Source: Tetrapyrgos nigripes (lineage: Eukaryota; Basidiomycota; Agaricomycetes; Agaricales; Campanellaceae). Taken from it: 64,000 nt of DNA. The notes beneath the pieces are model-generated. The model did no database searches and had not been told where the DNA came from. It was given only the letters and a program-made list of their open reading frames with translations. The translations under genes and the position numbers were made by a program. The stretch is from contig JAACJM010000234.1 in NCBI GenBank assembly GCA_013368315.1, forward strand, positions 1 through 64,000, given 5' to 3'. Numbering within the stretch: position 1 is the first letter of the stretch; the number at the start of each line of letters is the position of its first letter. This document shows, in pieces, positions 11,560 through 24,167 of the stretch.

Positions 11560-12166
11560 TTCGCCGAAGAAAAACTCGAAGGGTAAAATGAAGGCCTGGC
11601 CACTTCTGTCTGCTGATTGTTGACCATTTTATGTATCTATCATATTAGTTGTAGCGTGGCTACATCGTTCCCCCTATACTCACTGATACTGTCGTTACTT
11701 GCTGAAATTAACAAACTTATACTGTTCGCTATTAACTTAATAAATTAGTCGTTCACTCAGTCGTCACGTCGCATATATGTATGGTCGCACTGCTCCGGTG
11801 TCGTGTATTTATTATCTATCTTGTCGACTCTCTCCAAATTGATCTATATATTGGCTTCAAGACCGCTCTGTATTTGATTGAGACTATTGGCACATCAGCG
11901 CGAGCGGAGGCGACGTCATACGATTGTTTATGTTTGTTTGTGCAATGTTGACTTACTTACGCGTTGTTAAATCCGTTTCTCTTCCTTCAACCACTACCAT
12001 GACTCGTCTGGGTCTCGTTGTGTCCTCTCTCATAGCTGCATTATGTGTGCTTTTCGTCTCATTTTCATCGTTTCCACAAAAACATTGTATGCTTTGCGAT
12101 ACGTGCTCCTTGGACTGCATATTGCAAAAGTATGCTGAATCCACTATGTACTGCCATCCTATGCAT
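11560..12166. other. 3' flank and intergenic DNA
   Basis: AT-rich downstream sequence of the preceding gene. The short open frame 11,924-12,286 has no recognisable domain. Confidence 0.4.
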
Positions 12167-12424
12167 ACTGTCGTGTCCTCATCAGAGAGCACATCAGTTT
12201 TGTATGATTATCCTAGCCCTTGGTGCATCCTAAAAAACAGCAGCCCTCAGTGCCATAATTCTACTGAATTAGAAAGAAGTCCATAGTGCCTTGCATCATT
12301 ACATAGTGTCGTGACCTCGTCACATAGCATGGTGCTTGTGTATGATTATCATAGCCCTTGATGCTTCCTAAAAAAACAGTAGCCATCAGTGCGATAAATC
12401 TAGTGAATCAGAAAGAAGCCCATG
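12167..12424 (+). repeat. Tandem duplication, about 138 bp
   Basis: Two diverged copies lie at 12,167-12,288 and 12,305-12,424. They share GTATGATTATC, CTAAAAAACAG and AGAAAGAAG at a constant offset of 136-138 bp. They lie immediately left of the first Helitron reading frame. Confidence 0.65.
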
Positions 12425-12455
12425 CCGCATTAAACCTTCACAATCAGACAGAATT

Positions 12456-14774
12456 TTGAAGAAACAGAAGTTAATTAAGCATTTGTTAATTTTCAGAACC
12501 AATAATACATGCCCCGTGTCTGCTTTACTGTATATACTTGCCAGTGGACAAGTACAATTAGATACATCGTACTTGCTTTTTCTTCAACGTGTTCAAAATC
12601 AGATCACTAAGTCTGAATTCTACATATGCTTAACTTCCTTGCAAAGCTCGCATATATTTCCATATCCAATCCTTATGTACTTTAATCGCATTAATTATGT
12701 GGGAGGTTACCAGTGTGACACTATAAAAGTCTCGGCATATTGCAGAGTGCGTGTTGGATTTGACGATACACATCACTCTAAAATTGTTACTGGTGGTGGA
12801 AGTTCAACATTTTTCTTCAAGAAACTGTCCCCATATTGTAAAGAGGGGGTAATACCATATAGCAAGTCTATTAAGCTTAGAGTTCATAGAGCACATATAA
12901 AAGACTTGTTGACTCATCAAGACTTACAATCGTTTCTGGTATGTACAATACCTTTACATGATCCAGTTTTGAAAGAAATGCCTGCAATGGTTCTCAAGTC
13001 CATTGCTAACTTGCATGGAATATTTATATCAAAACATAATGTCAAACACAGTGTCAGTGATTTATTGTGTCAGCACCAGTGTGAATCATGTCCATCAGTG
13101 GTCATTCTGTTTGAACCTTTTATAGTCAAGTCTAACACTGAGAGAACCCAGCAGTGGTATTCCAATTTGAGTGATGATAAGAAAGCTTCCCGTTACAGTG
13201 CAAAGACAAATTCCTGCAACAATAAAAATTCCCACGACAATGTTCACAAAGGCTTACCATTTCCACCAAAACCTTCTACAAAAAATAAAATAATGGATAT
13301 AATTCGGGGTTTCTCTCTAAGACACTGATCCCTCTCAATTCCAAGAGAGAGGATGTGCAGTATGTGGACAGCTGCATCCTCTGGCTAATAGCCGACCTCT
13401 CCATCTTGACCAGTTTGATCTGAGCATTTTGGATGTTCCTGGAGTGACAGGCAAGGAGCATACATCCCTGAATGATCCCATTGTTTCTATAGAAGGGCCT
13501 GTACTGGCAAGTGATTGCACCCATATATGCAACAGTTGCTTCACTAGCCTGGGTAATAACAAAATGCCTTCAAATGCATTGGCACAAGGTCTTTGGATTG
13601 GTGACATTCTGAAAGAGCTCAAGGGTCTCAGATTTGCAGAAAAATTGTTGATAGCAAGGGTCAGACACAGTTGTTGTTTAGTCAAAGTTGTGTCTGGCAG
13701 GTACAAAATGAAGGCTAACATTATGTGCTTTTCAAATCCTGTGGACAAGATATATGACATACTCCCTCCTGGAAACGACAAGTTGGATGAAATGATTGCC
13801 TTTATGTTCTCAGGTCCATCAAGGCCCACTCCAGAGCAGTTAATAGATACACCTCTGTTGGTGAGGAGAGCGGTAGTCAAAAAAGCACTGGAATGGCTGA
13901 AGCTAAATCACAAGGACTATCAGGACATTGTCATCTCAGATGAAAATCTCAACTCTTATGAGGAAGAAGCTGTACCTGTTGCTTATGAATATCATCAACA
14001 GGATTTTAACAAAGATGCATTAATGTCTGCTATTAATGAGGATATAGAGGACGAAGGAACAGAAACAGGTCCTTGCCCAGTAAGTGTTCATGGGCTTACA
14101 GGAGAAGAATTTGGAAATATGACATCACGTGAAATGTGTGCTGCGGCACTGAAACACCTGAAGGAGAACAAGAAGAACATTTTATTTGTAGCACATGATG
14201 ATAAACCTGTGCCAACTTCTCACAATCCTTCACTTTTTCGAATGATGTATCATTTGTTTCCTTATGGCTGGGTGGTAGAAACAACTCTATGCAAACTTCA
14301 AAAATGGGTCAGACAGCTCATAAGCGATTCTACCTTATGTACTATGATAAACGTTTCCAATTTGAGCCAAGCTTTTCTATTATTGCTTTCAATGTTGAGC
14401 AGATGAAGCAAATCAATGATGGTGGTTTTATTATAACCCATCGTAAAAACATCAACAACATTGCAGATCAAATTCGAAATATTGATAGTAAAGTCCTTGA
14501 TGATATGTACACTCGGTTTAAAAATAAGGAATGTGTAGTTCCTGCTAATGAGCAAGAGAAATCTTGTTTACAGTTGATAAATGATGTGGATGCTGCTGCT
14601 TCTCGTGTACAGGGGTCTGTGACTTCAAAGAAACATATGAGAAATGAGATATGGTCTTTGATCAACAAGATAGGATCACCATCTTGGTTTATTACTATAT
14701 CACCAGCAGATGTTAACCATCCAATATGCTTGTATTTTGCTGATGTTGATCAAGAGTACAAACCTGAGATCTGA
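12456..14774 (+). pseudogene. Helitron N-terminal module (DUF6570-like and helitron_like_N)
   Basis: Three frames form one ancestral protein: 12,456-13,328, then 13,321-14,406, then 14,289-14,774. The second starts at a Cys/His cluster (GCAVCGQLH) followed by a region like the DUF6570 domain found upstream of many fungal Helitron helicases. The third contains the helicase-like N domain (FIITHRKNINNIADQIR, PSWFITISPADVNHP). A frameshift near 13,315 and another near 14,290 separate the pieces. The last piece stops at TGA 14,772-14,774, where the reading continues as DKKLREHLIKQNP. An Arg or Trp codon is expected there. Confidence 0.8.
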
Positions 14775-15790
14775 GACAAGAAGCTAAGAGAGCATCTCAT
14801 TAAACAAAATCCAGTGGCTGCTGCCAGGTTCTTTGACTTTATGGTCCAAGCATTTATCAAACATGTGCTAGGGGTTGGTAGTGGGCATGATGGTTTATAT
14901 GGAAAGACTGAAGCTTATTATGGAACTGTTGAACAACAGGGTCATTAACTCTCCATCTCCATCTGTTGTCTGAGTCCACAGGAGATAAGGGACTGGATAC
15001 TTAAACATGACTCTGATTTCATTAAGTCACTTATTTCCTATCTGGAGTCTTGCTATGTTGGTGAATTTGACACTGACACCAGTGCAAGTATCAATGAAAA
15101 AATAATTTTGAACAAGACAAAACCTGATTATAAAGACCCTACTTTTTAACAATGCCTACACCACCACCAGTTGCTGTATGTTCATGTTCCAGTATGTGTC
15201 AATGTGAATCATGCAGAAGAATTGCTGAGTGGAATTGTGATGATCTGGCTTTCAGGTCTAACATGCATAATTGTATAAAGGGAGACAGTTCTACTGCAGT
15301 TCATACACATCCAGCATGTCTTGTTGATGGAGTATGCAAAGCTCATTTTCCTAGACAAGTGCATGCTCAAACCCTGATTGACCCTGACACAGGTTACATT
15401 GAAATGAAAAAGGGAGAGCCGTGGTGGAACACGTGGACACCAGCTGTCACATATCTTTTCAGATGCAATACAGATGTGACTTCTCTTCTGTCAGGTACTG
15501 CAGTGAAAGCATGTGTGGCTTACATCACTGATTATGTTACAAAGCCAGGTCTCAAGACATACACTTTCTTTGAAACAATCAAAGGAGTTTACACCAAAAA
15601 CAGCAGTTTCATTTCTGATACCAGTGATAACAGAAAATTGGCCAGGACCATTATAGTTAAGATGATAAACAGTCTGACTGGAAAAATGGAAATTGGGAGC
15701 CCAATGGCATCTATGTATCTGTTAGGCAATCTAGATCATTACACCAACTATCAGTTCACATCCTTTTACTGGACACAATATGTAGACTGA
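14775..15790 (+). pseudogene. Helitron Rep nuclease region
   Basis: The HUH metal-binding motif reads LTLHLHL at about 14,945-14,965, but in a frame shifted from the sequence before it. Further shifts follow before the frame 15,152-15,790. That frame carries the Rep Tyr motif AYITDYVTK (Tyr codons at 15,520 and 15,532) used in rolling-circle nicking and joining. It ends TGA at 15,788-15,790; the next codons (VRAHWKDHDN) continue the same frame, so TGA probably replaces a Trp codon. Both catalytic motifs are still legible, but the frame is not intact. Confidence 0.85.
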
Positions 15791-18703
15791 GTAAGGGCAC
15801 ATTGGAAAGATCATGACAATATATTGCAGGCTCAGAGTGAGGGTCCAAGTGGATCACAACAATATGTTCCAGATGAGAAGGTTTGGATAAACAAAGGCAC
15901 CAATGACAAAATTGTGGGCATCTCAAAGGTGGATGACTATACAATGCGTTGCAATGATATTGACCAGATGAACTTGTATGATTTTATGTCCACATATCAA
16001 AAGAAAGTGAGGACAAAACAGAAAATTCATAGTGAAGATGAGATTGACACACAAGAATGTGAGGACGTAGACAACAAAGATCAAACTTGGGGATCTATAC
16101 TTAACACAGAACATGAATATCCCCCTTCTATTACACATTTTGATATCTCTCATTCTCAGACTCATTCACATTGTCTGTTTAAATACAAGGATATGGAGAA
16201 CAGGACTTTAAATTTCATAGGGAAGACATTACCAAGAAGTGACAAAGATGACAGGGAATACTATTGCTGTGTTATGTTGTCACTTTTTAAACCATGGAGA
16301 GATGGTTCAGAATTGAGAGAAGCAGCTTTGAATGTCCACATTTTTACAGAAATGCAAATAAAACTAATGGCAAACTTCAACTTGAGGTATGAATGCAATG
16401 CTGCCCGGGATGACTACTCTGCTTTAAGGAAACGTGGTCAAACACACACTAGCTCAGGACCAGGATTTGATATAGACAACTCTGATGATACTGCAATGCA
16501 TGAATCCCTCAGCAATATTAATGAAACCTATAATCAGGATACATTTGAAGCCCCCATTGATTTTAACACAGAAGATCTACTTCCAAACAATGGTACTATA
16601 AGAAATCAGTTACTGAATGACCAAATATCTAAGACTTTGGACATATCAGATATTCTAGACCCTCACTCTGAAAAATACAAGTTAGACAATGATGTTAACA
16701 CTTTCTGTCCAGATATAACTATAGACAGTACAACATGGAAGCAAAAGGTTGCTGAGGAGAGAAGTAGAGCTCTGCTGAACATGAAGCACAACCCTGCAAA
16801 TGATAATGCTGAAAGTAACAACAGTCATAAAAACAAATTCACTAGATGGAATGAAGTGGTATTTGATGATCTATCATATATAGACAAAGATTTTCAGAGT
16901 CAGTTAGTAGAAGAGCAGTGCCTATCTGATAATATTGTTATATATGAGACTCTTGATGAAGAACAACACAGAGTGTTTAAGATTATTATAAATCATTCCA
17001 CATCTGCTGAGTTCAAACCTTTGAAGATGTATATTGGTGGTATGGGTGGCACTGGTAAAAGCAAAGTCATACATTCATTATGCAGATTTTTACGTGAGAA
17101 AGGAGAAGGTCATGCTATGGTTTGTGCTCCAACAGGCACTGCAGCAGCAGTTATACATGGTTTGACATATCATTCCTTGCTTGGTTTCTCCAGACCAGCG
17201 ACAGAGGACACAGGCATAAAGAAAGCCAGAGAGAACCTAGATGGTGTCAAATACATATTTATTGATGAAGTGAGTATGCTGAATATGCAGGATGTTAATC
17301 GTATAAACCATAGACTTTCACAGATATCTGGTAACCATGCATCTGGTTTTGGCAGATATAGTGTGATATTTGCAGGTGATTTTGCACAGTTGCCTCCTGT
17401 AGGTGGTACATCTTTGTATACAAAAAAAGTTGCCTGCATGGATCATGCACACTCCCTTTATACACAAGCAGAGGAAACAGGAAAAGCACTTTGGCATCAG
17501 GTCACACATGTTGTTATGTAAAGAATATGTGGCAACAAGCCCAATCCTTAGAAGATTCTAATTTTTGATTGGCTTTGGAAAATATGCAATTTGCATCATG
17601 CACTGCAACTGATATTGCATATCTTCAATCTAGAGTAGCTGGGAGGTTGTCGGGTCAACCCAAGATAAACAATGCAGTCTTTAGATATGTGTCTATTATA
17701 ACCAGCAGAAACACACAGAGGGACTGTATAAACAATGTCCAGTTGCAAAAGTTTGCATCAGAAGTCAACCAACCTCTTCACTCCTCTTATTCATGGGACA
17801 CTCTGGGTCATGGAAAAGATCCTGCTACAACCAGACGTAAAGCATACAGAAAAACAACAGCACCCAAGGCAATGACAGAAACACTCAGAGAAGCTCTATG
17901 GGATATATCACCTTGTGACACAGCACATATACCAGGTATATTACAGTTGTGCGTGGGAATGCCTGTTATGATAAAATACAATGAGGCAACAGAGCTATGT
18001 ATAACAAATGGGCAAGAAGCACATGTACATGGTTGGAAAGCTGCTAAAGATTCAAATGGTAGTATATTGATGTTCTTTATGTGAAGCTACACAAACCAGA
18101 AAAAGACATCACAATACAAGGACTACCAAAGAACATTGTACCTCTCTCACGTAACAGTGTTCCTGTCACAGCAAGAATGCCCAGTGGTGAAACCTACAGT
18201 ATAACGAGGAGCCAAGTCCAAATCATTCAAAACATTGCAATGACAGACTTCAATTCTCAGGGCAGAACTAGAAACTTCAATCTGTGCAGCTTGTCTCAGG
18301 CCAGAAACCATCAAAGCATATATACAGCACTTTCAAGAAGTTCTACGCACAAGGGCACGGTCATAATGGAACCTTTGTCTCATTCAACTATTGAGAAGAT
18401 AACAGGTGGGTTAAATGGATTTTTGCGTCAAGAATTTCGTGAACTAGAGGTTCTAGATGAAATAACATGTCTAAGGTTTGAACAAGTGTTGCCTGACCAT
18501 GTAAATGGTGTCACCAGAGTTGATGTCACCGCACAATTTTTTCAGTGGAAGGGAGAGCAACATGTACCAGAACAAGTACCAGATAAACTAAGATGGTCAG
18601 CAAGTGATCCAATTGAACCAGTTGAAAATCTCAATGATGTCGTTGAAAAATACAGGAAGCAAGACAAGAGGAAGAAAAACCAGTCAGATATTTATAATAT
18701 TAA
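15791..18703 (+). pseudogene. Helitron PIF1-type helicase region
   Basis: The frame 15,791-17,521 holds Walker A GGMGGTGKS (about 17,037-17,063), Walker B FIDEVSML (about 17,258-17,281) and motif III GDFAQLPP (about 17,373-17,396). After a frameshift near 17,521, frames 17,569-18,084 and 18,081-18,703 carry the C-terminal motifs, including SIYTALSRS (about 18,318-18,344). This is the SF1B helicase that unwinds DNA during Helitron transposition. Downstream of codon GATATTTATAATATT (about 18,700) the reading enters the inserted Harbinger end. Confidence 0.88.
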
Positions 18704-18834
18704 GGGCCCGTTCTGTAACCGGTATTGGATAGGACTAGGGAATTTTAAAAAAATGATGTGATTTTTTGATATACCTGTCCAACAAGCATCGGACAAGGAA
18801 ATAATAAATCTGTTCTGTCGGATAGGCTGACCGT

Positions 18835-20241
18835 GTGAAAACCCCTATGTACTGTTATCAGCGCATCCAATCTTTTGCACAAACCTCCACATCGATGGTC
18901 CGCTACAAGCCCAAGTCTCGCAAAAAGCATGTGGCTGCTTTCCTAGTCGTAACTGCTGCTGGCACAGCTGCAGCTGCTGTTGCTAGCCAGCGCAGGAGGC
19001 CCTTTCTGACTGGTATATTCACTGGAGAGATGTGGCTAGCAGATATGTTAAAAGGTATGTAATAAATGTCCACGTCCTATTTGCAGTAACTAAATTAATT
19101 GTAAACAGGCTGCAATGAACAGTTTCGGAGGATGTTTGGCATGAACAAAAGGGTTTTTCATGCACTTGTACAGGAGTTATGCAATACATGTGGCTTAAAG
19201 GATAGTCGTCATGTCTCAGCTGATGAGAAAGTGGCGATATTCCTTCATACCATGGTATCTGCATGCTCTAATAGAGAGCTACAGGAGCACTTTCAATGAG
19301 GAGGAGATACAATCTCGCGGTGAGTACCAGTTGATTGAGATGCATACCCACTTTTTAATCCTAGTATGACAGCTATTTCAGCCAAGTCTTAGATATGCTC
19401 TGTGGAGCTTTTTATCGCAAGTACATCACACTACCCTGCACCAGTATACCAGAGGAGATATCCAACAATCCCAAGTTCTCTGGTTACTTCGATAATTGCA
19501 TTGGTGCCATTGATGGATGCCACTTTCATGCCCATGTTAGTGCTGATGCAGTACCCTGCTTTCGCAATCGAAAGGGCTTCATTTCCCAGAATGTTCTTGC
19601 TGCATGCACATTTGACATGGAATTCTGTTATATACTTAGTGGATGGGAAGGGAGTGCCGCTGATGGTCGCATTTTTGATGATGCTCGATGGACCGATTTT
19701 CTGATTCCAGAAGGGAAGATATATCTTGCCGATGCAGGTTTTCCTTCCTGTGATGTTTTACTGGTGCCATATCGTGGGGTGCGTTATCATCTAAAAGAAT
19801 GGGAGCAGGTTTCACTACGGTCAGTATTGTAGCTGTCTTGAACTCACTATTCTGCGCTCACTTGAATCATATAGACCCCGCAATGCCAAGGAACTGTACA
19901 ATCTATGACATGCTCAACTTCGAAATGTCATTGAGCGCATCTTTGGTGTTGACAAGAGGAGGTTCAAGATCCTTACTGTTGCACCAGAGTATCCATTCCA
20001 TAAACAAGTCAAACTTCCACCAGTGGCAGCTGCTCTTCATAACTTCATTCACTGCTTGGATCCCACTGATAATGCTGATGAATTGAATCTAATTTTCAAT
20101 TCTCATACAACAAGTTCTCAATCAGGACAGGAAGGAAATGACGATGACTTGATGGATGAGGGAATGCTGGGGAGCCGGGTGACTGCTGCAGAAAGAACAC
20201 AGGCAAATGCGAGACATGATCAAATTGCAGAGAAGATGTAG
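18835..20241 (+). pseudogene. Harbinger transposase (DDE_Tnp_4)
   Basis: Exon-like pieces are 18,835-19,059, about 19,110-19,316, about 19,385-19,805 and about 19,861-20,241. The catalytic Asp motifs GAIDGCHFHAHV and YLADAGFPSCDVLL and the Glu motif RNVIERIFG are all legible. The context (NRKGFISQNVL, PPVAAALHNFIH) is typical of the family. Two in-frame TGA codons (19,297-19,299 and 19,916-19,918) sit where Arg is expected. A one-base shift is needed at the intron near 19,317-19,380. It is therefore a decayed copy. Confidence 0.85.
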
Positions 20242-20288
20242 GTAGATTATCAGTCATACTTAGCACAACAGTAGTACAAGAAAACTAT

Positions 20289-20770
20289 CTACTCCTGGAG
20301 CTTCAACTTCAAGATCTCAGTGCGAAGCTCAACATCATCCTCCATATTGACAAGAAGTTCTGCAAAATCACTATCCTTTGAAATGAGCAAGAGGAGTTTG
20401 GCTTTATCACCCAACGACAAACCCTCTACACCTCTCACCAGTTCACAAGCCTGCTTCTTCACCTTCTTGCCCAAATCATCACTATCATCTTTCATAGCCA
20501 ATGTGACGTTATCCATAGCATGAGACATATGCATGAGTGACGAAGAGGTTGATGATCTACCACTGCGATCATGACGACCATGCTTTTTGGGGCCTGGAGT
20601 CTCCGCAAGAGTAGATACTTTATGTTTCGAACCCTGCCAACAGATGATCAGTCGAGCCAGTCACGAACAAGGATAAGTATAAGCCACATACCAATTTTGC
20701 TGCAGGAGTAGCATCCTTCTCACTTTCACCATCAGAGGATGAATCAGATAAGCAGATACTTTATGTTTCA
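20289..20770 (-). pseudogene. Harbinger accessory protein (Myb/SANT-type partner), C-terminal part
   Basis: On the minus strand the frame 20,289-20,630 follows an intron (about 20,635-20,690) and an upstream exon reaching about 20,760. The protein end is charged and helical (KQACELVRGVEGLSLGDK, KDSDFAELLVNMEDD). Its position, convergent with the transposase inside a Harbinger element, matches the DNA-binding partner protein of that superfamily. The SANT-like N-terminus itself is missing, so the assignment rests on context. Confidence 0.5.
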
Positions 20771-21808
20771 TATATTCTTTTCATCCTGTCTACCACATTC
20801 TCTCGGATTTGCTTCAAACCCCCTGAGAGTCCACCTGATTACGAACAACCTCCTCTTCCCCTTCCACTCCATCTACCACACACTGAGTACTGGTGCAGCC
20901 ACACAGTAGGCATCTGGGCAGATCCTTGGAGTCACAATCGAAACTTCATTTGTACACATTGTTGGGTTTGGAAATTGGGACCAGGTGACATGATCCTTTC
21001 CATCTATTCGTACATCCGAGTCACCCTCCCCCTCGATACTGAGGAAACTGTTGTTAGGATTATGGGGCCTCTATTCCTCAGAGAGTACAATACACCTACA
21101 CCATTCCTCACAGACTACAGTAATAGGTATCTTTTGTGTAAGTGTAGAACAAACACAAACTTAAAGACTTTTATACAAATAGTAAAGTGCAAGTGTTCTG
21201 AGTAGTCAGAATACTCAACAGTTCACTTGTACTACAAGGACTTTCGGGGGTTTGGTAGGGATTTTGCATGAATGCACACAAGTTAAACACACACAAAGAC
21301 TATAACAAGTCTACAAAGATATAACCAACAGTTTCAATTCACAATTTGTAGGCCCAAATGCCTTATAACCAGTTTCACAAGTCCGAGGACACACACAAAA
21401 AGGTAACACAAAAACCAACAAATTTGATTCAACACTGTTGATCCACACACTATGTTTATACTCAATGTGAGTGAGGTAAATTTGGTAGAAGCGTAGTCCA
21501 TGTTTCACAGTGAGATGACCGATACTCTACAGTACGTGGCTTGTGTAACTACGAGAAATACCTAGTCCTTTTATACTACTTGCAGCTACTACTATACAGT
21601 TCTACATTTCTTTTTAATGTCTGCTAAATGGTACATAAGAAAAACAGAAATATTAGTCTAATCGCCAGTCCATGCTTGCCTGTACTACTAGATTAAGTAG
21701 GTACATTCTAATTAGGGTATCTAGGAAATGTAGAACATTATCTAAAGCTAATAGGGCTTTCTATGTTCCCTTTGCTTCATCCTCTTGACTAAGAGTACCT
21801 TTCTGGAA
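20771..21808 (-). repeat. LTR-like sequence (possible solo LTR, minus strand)
   Basis: Non-coding, AT-rich. On the minus strand a TATAAAAG-type box (about 21,565-21,580) is followed by 500 bp ending CCATAATCCTAACAACA (about 21,045-21,062), as in a U3-R-U5 layout. No partner LTR, TG start or target duplication could be confirmed. It abuts the point where the Plavaka-type frame ends (21,809). The approximate LTR-like core is 21,045-21,740. Confidence 0.35.
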
Positions 21809-23075
21809 CTAGCGACTGTAGGATAACGAGAACTTGAGAAAACTGTCATCTTCAAATGCCATGCGGATAACTTCAACGAAGCTGCGCTGATGTATCCCTT
21901 TTATCTCCAATACAGGAGTGTTTTCCTCACCTCCAACACTCCCAGCATTCAGAAGAGGAATGCTGACCGACCCTTCAGTCCAGACATGAGAGGAAAAGAT
22001 GGTGTTGGTGTTGCCATTCTTTGGTTGGTCCAGTTGTTTGATCTCCTTGGCCGCATGAAAGCTGTCAAGATCAGCAAGGTTGAAATCATCGTTCTTCAGA
22101 ACAGTATCAACAAGGCGATCAACATGTGCCAAGCTAAGCTTCCCGTTGGCTTCGGAATACCAATTGGTAAGATGAAATGACGTGGGATTCAGGAATGGCG
22201 CAAACCAGTCACCCTTGCTTCTGTCCTCCTCAGAAATCTCGTCTGCAGAAAGCTGGAGATGCGAATTAGCAAGATACTGCTTTGAGTCATCTGCAACTGC
22301 AAATGTCAGTGCTTCTCCTAGCTCATCAATCTCAGATAAATCAGGATAACAACCAGGAAGAGTTTGATATGTCCAATACACACAAAATTGATCTGGCTCT
22401 GTGGTGTACTGAGTTGGGACAAAGGGAGCTGGTGATGATGATTGTGATGGAATGGGAGTCTTCACTTCTGAGGGTTTGTCAACAAGGGGATCGGGATCAG
22501 GTTGAGGCACAAGTTGGGCAACAACTCGCTTGTCATGGTAATTAAAATCCCGGAAGTGCGTAGGGACACAAATAGTACAGCTAGGCCTGGAGAAACCCTC
22601 AGGTTGTGTTTCGATTTGATTATATATGATGAGAGGGTCATGTTCTGGTTCGAGTTGGGGCTCTGGTGTGCCAGGAATGGGGTCCAAGTCAGCAATATCT
22701 GTATAAAAAACCGCATATGCAGTCAAAAAATACTCTGAACCTGGCCAGTCAATACTTACACTCCTCGGGAGGCTGGGAAATAGACTGGGACTCGTAGTTC
22801 TTTGGTGCCTTATTTGAGACTGAAGTGGTAGCAACCTTTGAGACATGTCAGAAGAGTCAAAAGAACTTGTAACATATACAATCTCATGCCTTTTTGAACT
22901 TTTTGGCAGTTTTGTTGAGGGCTTTCCATACAGTACTCGCATTTATAAGTTTCAACAAGTCCTGATAGGATTTACAGTGGTTCAGATGGCTCTTAATAGT
23001 TCTCGAAGTGTCTTTTTGAAAGGTTTGGTTGCAATAGTCACATTTCCAGACCATTTTGTGAAGTTCTATAAACAC
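21809..23075 (-). pseudogene. Plavaka-type (CACTA-related) transposase, N-terminal fragment
   Basis: The minus strand begins with a zinc-finger exon (WKCDYCNQTF then SHLNHC, about 22,990-23,055). After an intron, and a second one near 22,700-22,758, it continues in the frame that ends at 21,809. The diagnostic Plavaka block WFAPFLNPTSFHLTNW is present, followed by DRLVDTVLKNDDFN and FVEVIRMAFEDDSF. Family members continue for several hundred residues with the DDE core. Here the frame stops at that point and the rest is absent, replaced by LTR-like DNA. It lies head-to-head with the DUF6698 gene, about 210 bp between starts. Confidence 0.75.
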
Positions 23076-23284
23076 AGAAGCTTGCTGAGATATGGGCAGA
23101 GGCAGTTAGGAAAGAATTGCACAGTACTCACATCAAATTGGAGTACTATATAGACAGCTATGCGCTACTTGAAGCAACGAGAAGAAGAACTTAGAAGAAA
23201 CAAAGCATCAAGTCACAGCATGTGACCTGTGACATGGTCAAAAAGCCAGGACACCGTGTCCCTTCTTTCCCTCCAATCACCATC

Positions 23285-24122
23285 ATGCCTCATTCTACAA
23301 AAGCTGCTTCTACTTCTCCTCCTTCTAGCGATGGCTCCCAGCCTGTGAAGATGAAGAGCAAGCACAAACACCACTGCAAAAGGGACAAACACCACAAGAA
23401 GTGCAAAGACGCACCCAACCTGGAAGAAGCTGAGCAAGCTATGGACGCTGTTGACGACTTGCTAAACTTTGATGGACCCACTGCAGAAGCCAGCCCTGAA
23501 CCTTCTAGTACCTCTGGGAAGCGTAAGAAGACCACTACCCATTCTGCCCCACACAAGAAAGAAAAGTCAACGACTCCTGAGGCCCAAAGCAGTGACTCTG
23601 AGAACTCGGACGTTGACCCTGAGGCAGTGTACATCTCTATTCATTTTGTGTTTAAGCCCTACTGATTAACTCTACTGAATGCCTCATCCTCCAGATCTGT
23701 GAGACGTGCTGGCCAGTAGTATGCAAGACGAGGTGACCTCTGGATCCATCCTCATGATGTTATCATTACTGGCCTTCAATCTTCGCAAGATGCCCAAGAC
23801 AAGCCTGATGATGCCTCCATGCCTAAGAAGAAGAGGAAGAAGGTTACTGCAATGCAAGAGTGAGTTCATGATGAGGTATATGCACATATATCCTGACTTT
23901 TTTACCTACCAGACGTGCACTCGAGGTTTATCAATGCCTTTTGGAGGACAACGACCCCAATTTCTGTGACTTGTGCAAGCTTTTCATCGCTAGCAAGGAC
24001 AGTGAACAGGAGGATGTAGACACTGATGCTGACGTGGAAGACACCACAATTGATTTCAAGGCTCTCCAGTCCTATACAAAGAAGGTATGTTTTACAATTT
24101 TCCTTCAACAGCTTTACTAATG

Positions 24123-24167
<45 letters not shown>

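Larger units (their letters stand above)
12456..18703 (+). mobile_element. Degenerate Helitron (Rep/helicase element), 3'-truncated
   Basis: A string of plus-strand frames spans the full RepHel order: Helitron-associated N-terminal region, Helitron helicase-like N domain, HUH and Tyr Rep motifs, then a PIF1-type helicase. At least four frameshifts and several stops separate the pieces, so it is not expected to be active. The helicase frame runs straight into the left end of a PIF/Harbinger element at 18,704, so the natural 3' end (CTRR plus hairpin) is missing or displaced. The 5' TC terminus could not be identified; coding begins near 12,456. Confidence 0.9.
18704..20770 (+). mobile_element. 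PIF/Harbinger transposon, right end missing
   Basis: The left end GGGCCCGTTCTG, preceded by TTA/TAA, fits the TWA target preference and GGGCC-type ends of PIF/Harbinger elements, and it interrupts the Helitron helicase frame. It contains a plus-strand DDE_Tnp_4 transposase and a convergent minus-strand accessory gene, the usual two-gene arrangement. A matching inverted right end was not found; similarity fades near 20,770, where the accessory gene loses its N-terminus. Confidence 0.75.

Noticed and set aside
23290..23634. Minus-strand frame opposite DUF6698 exon 1
   Set aside because: Shadow of the Lys/Ser-rich coding exon.
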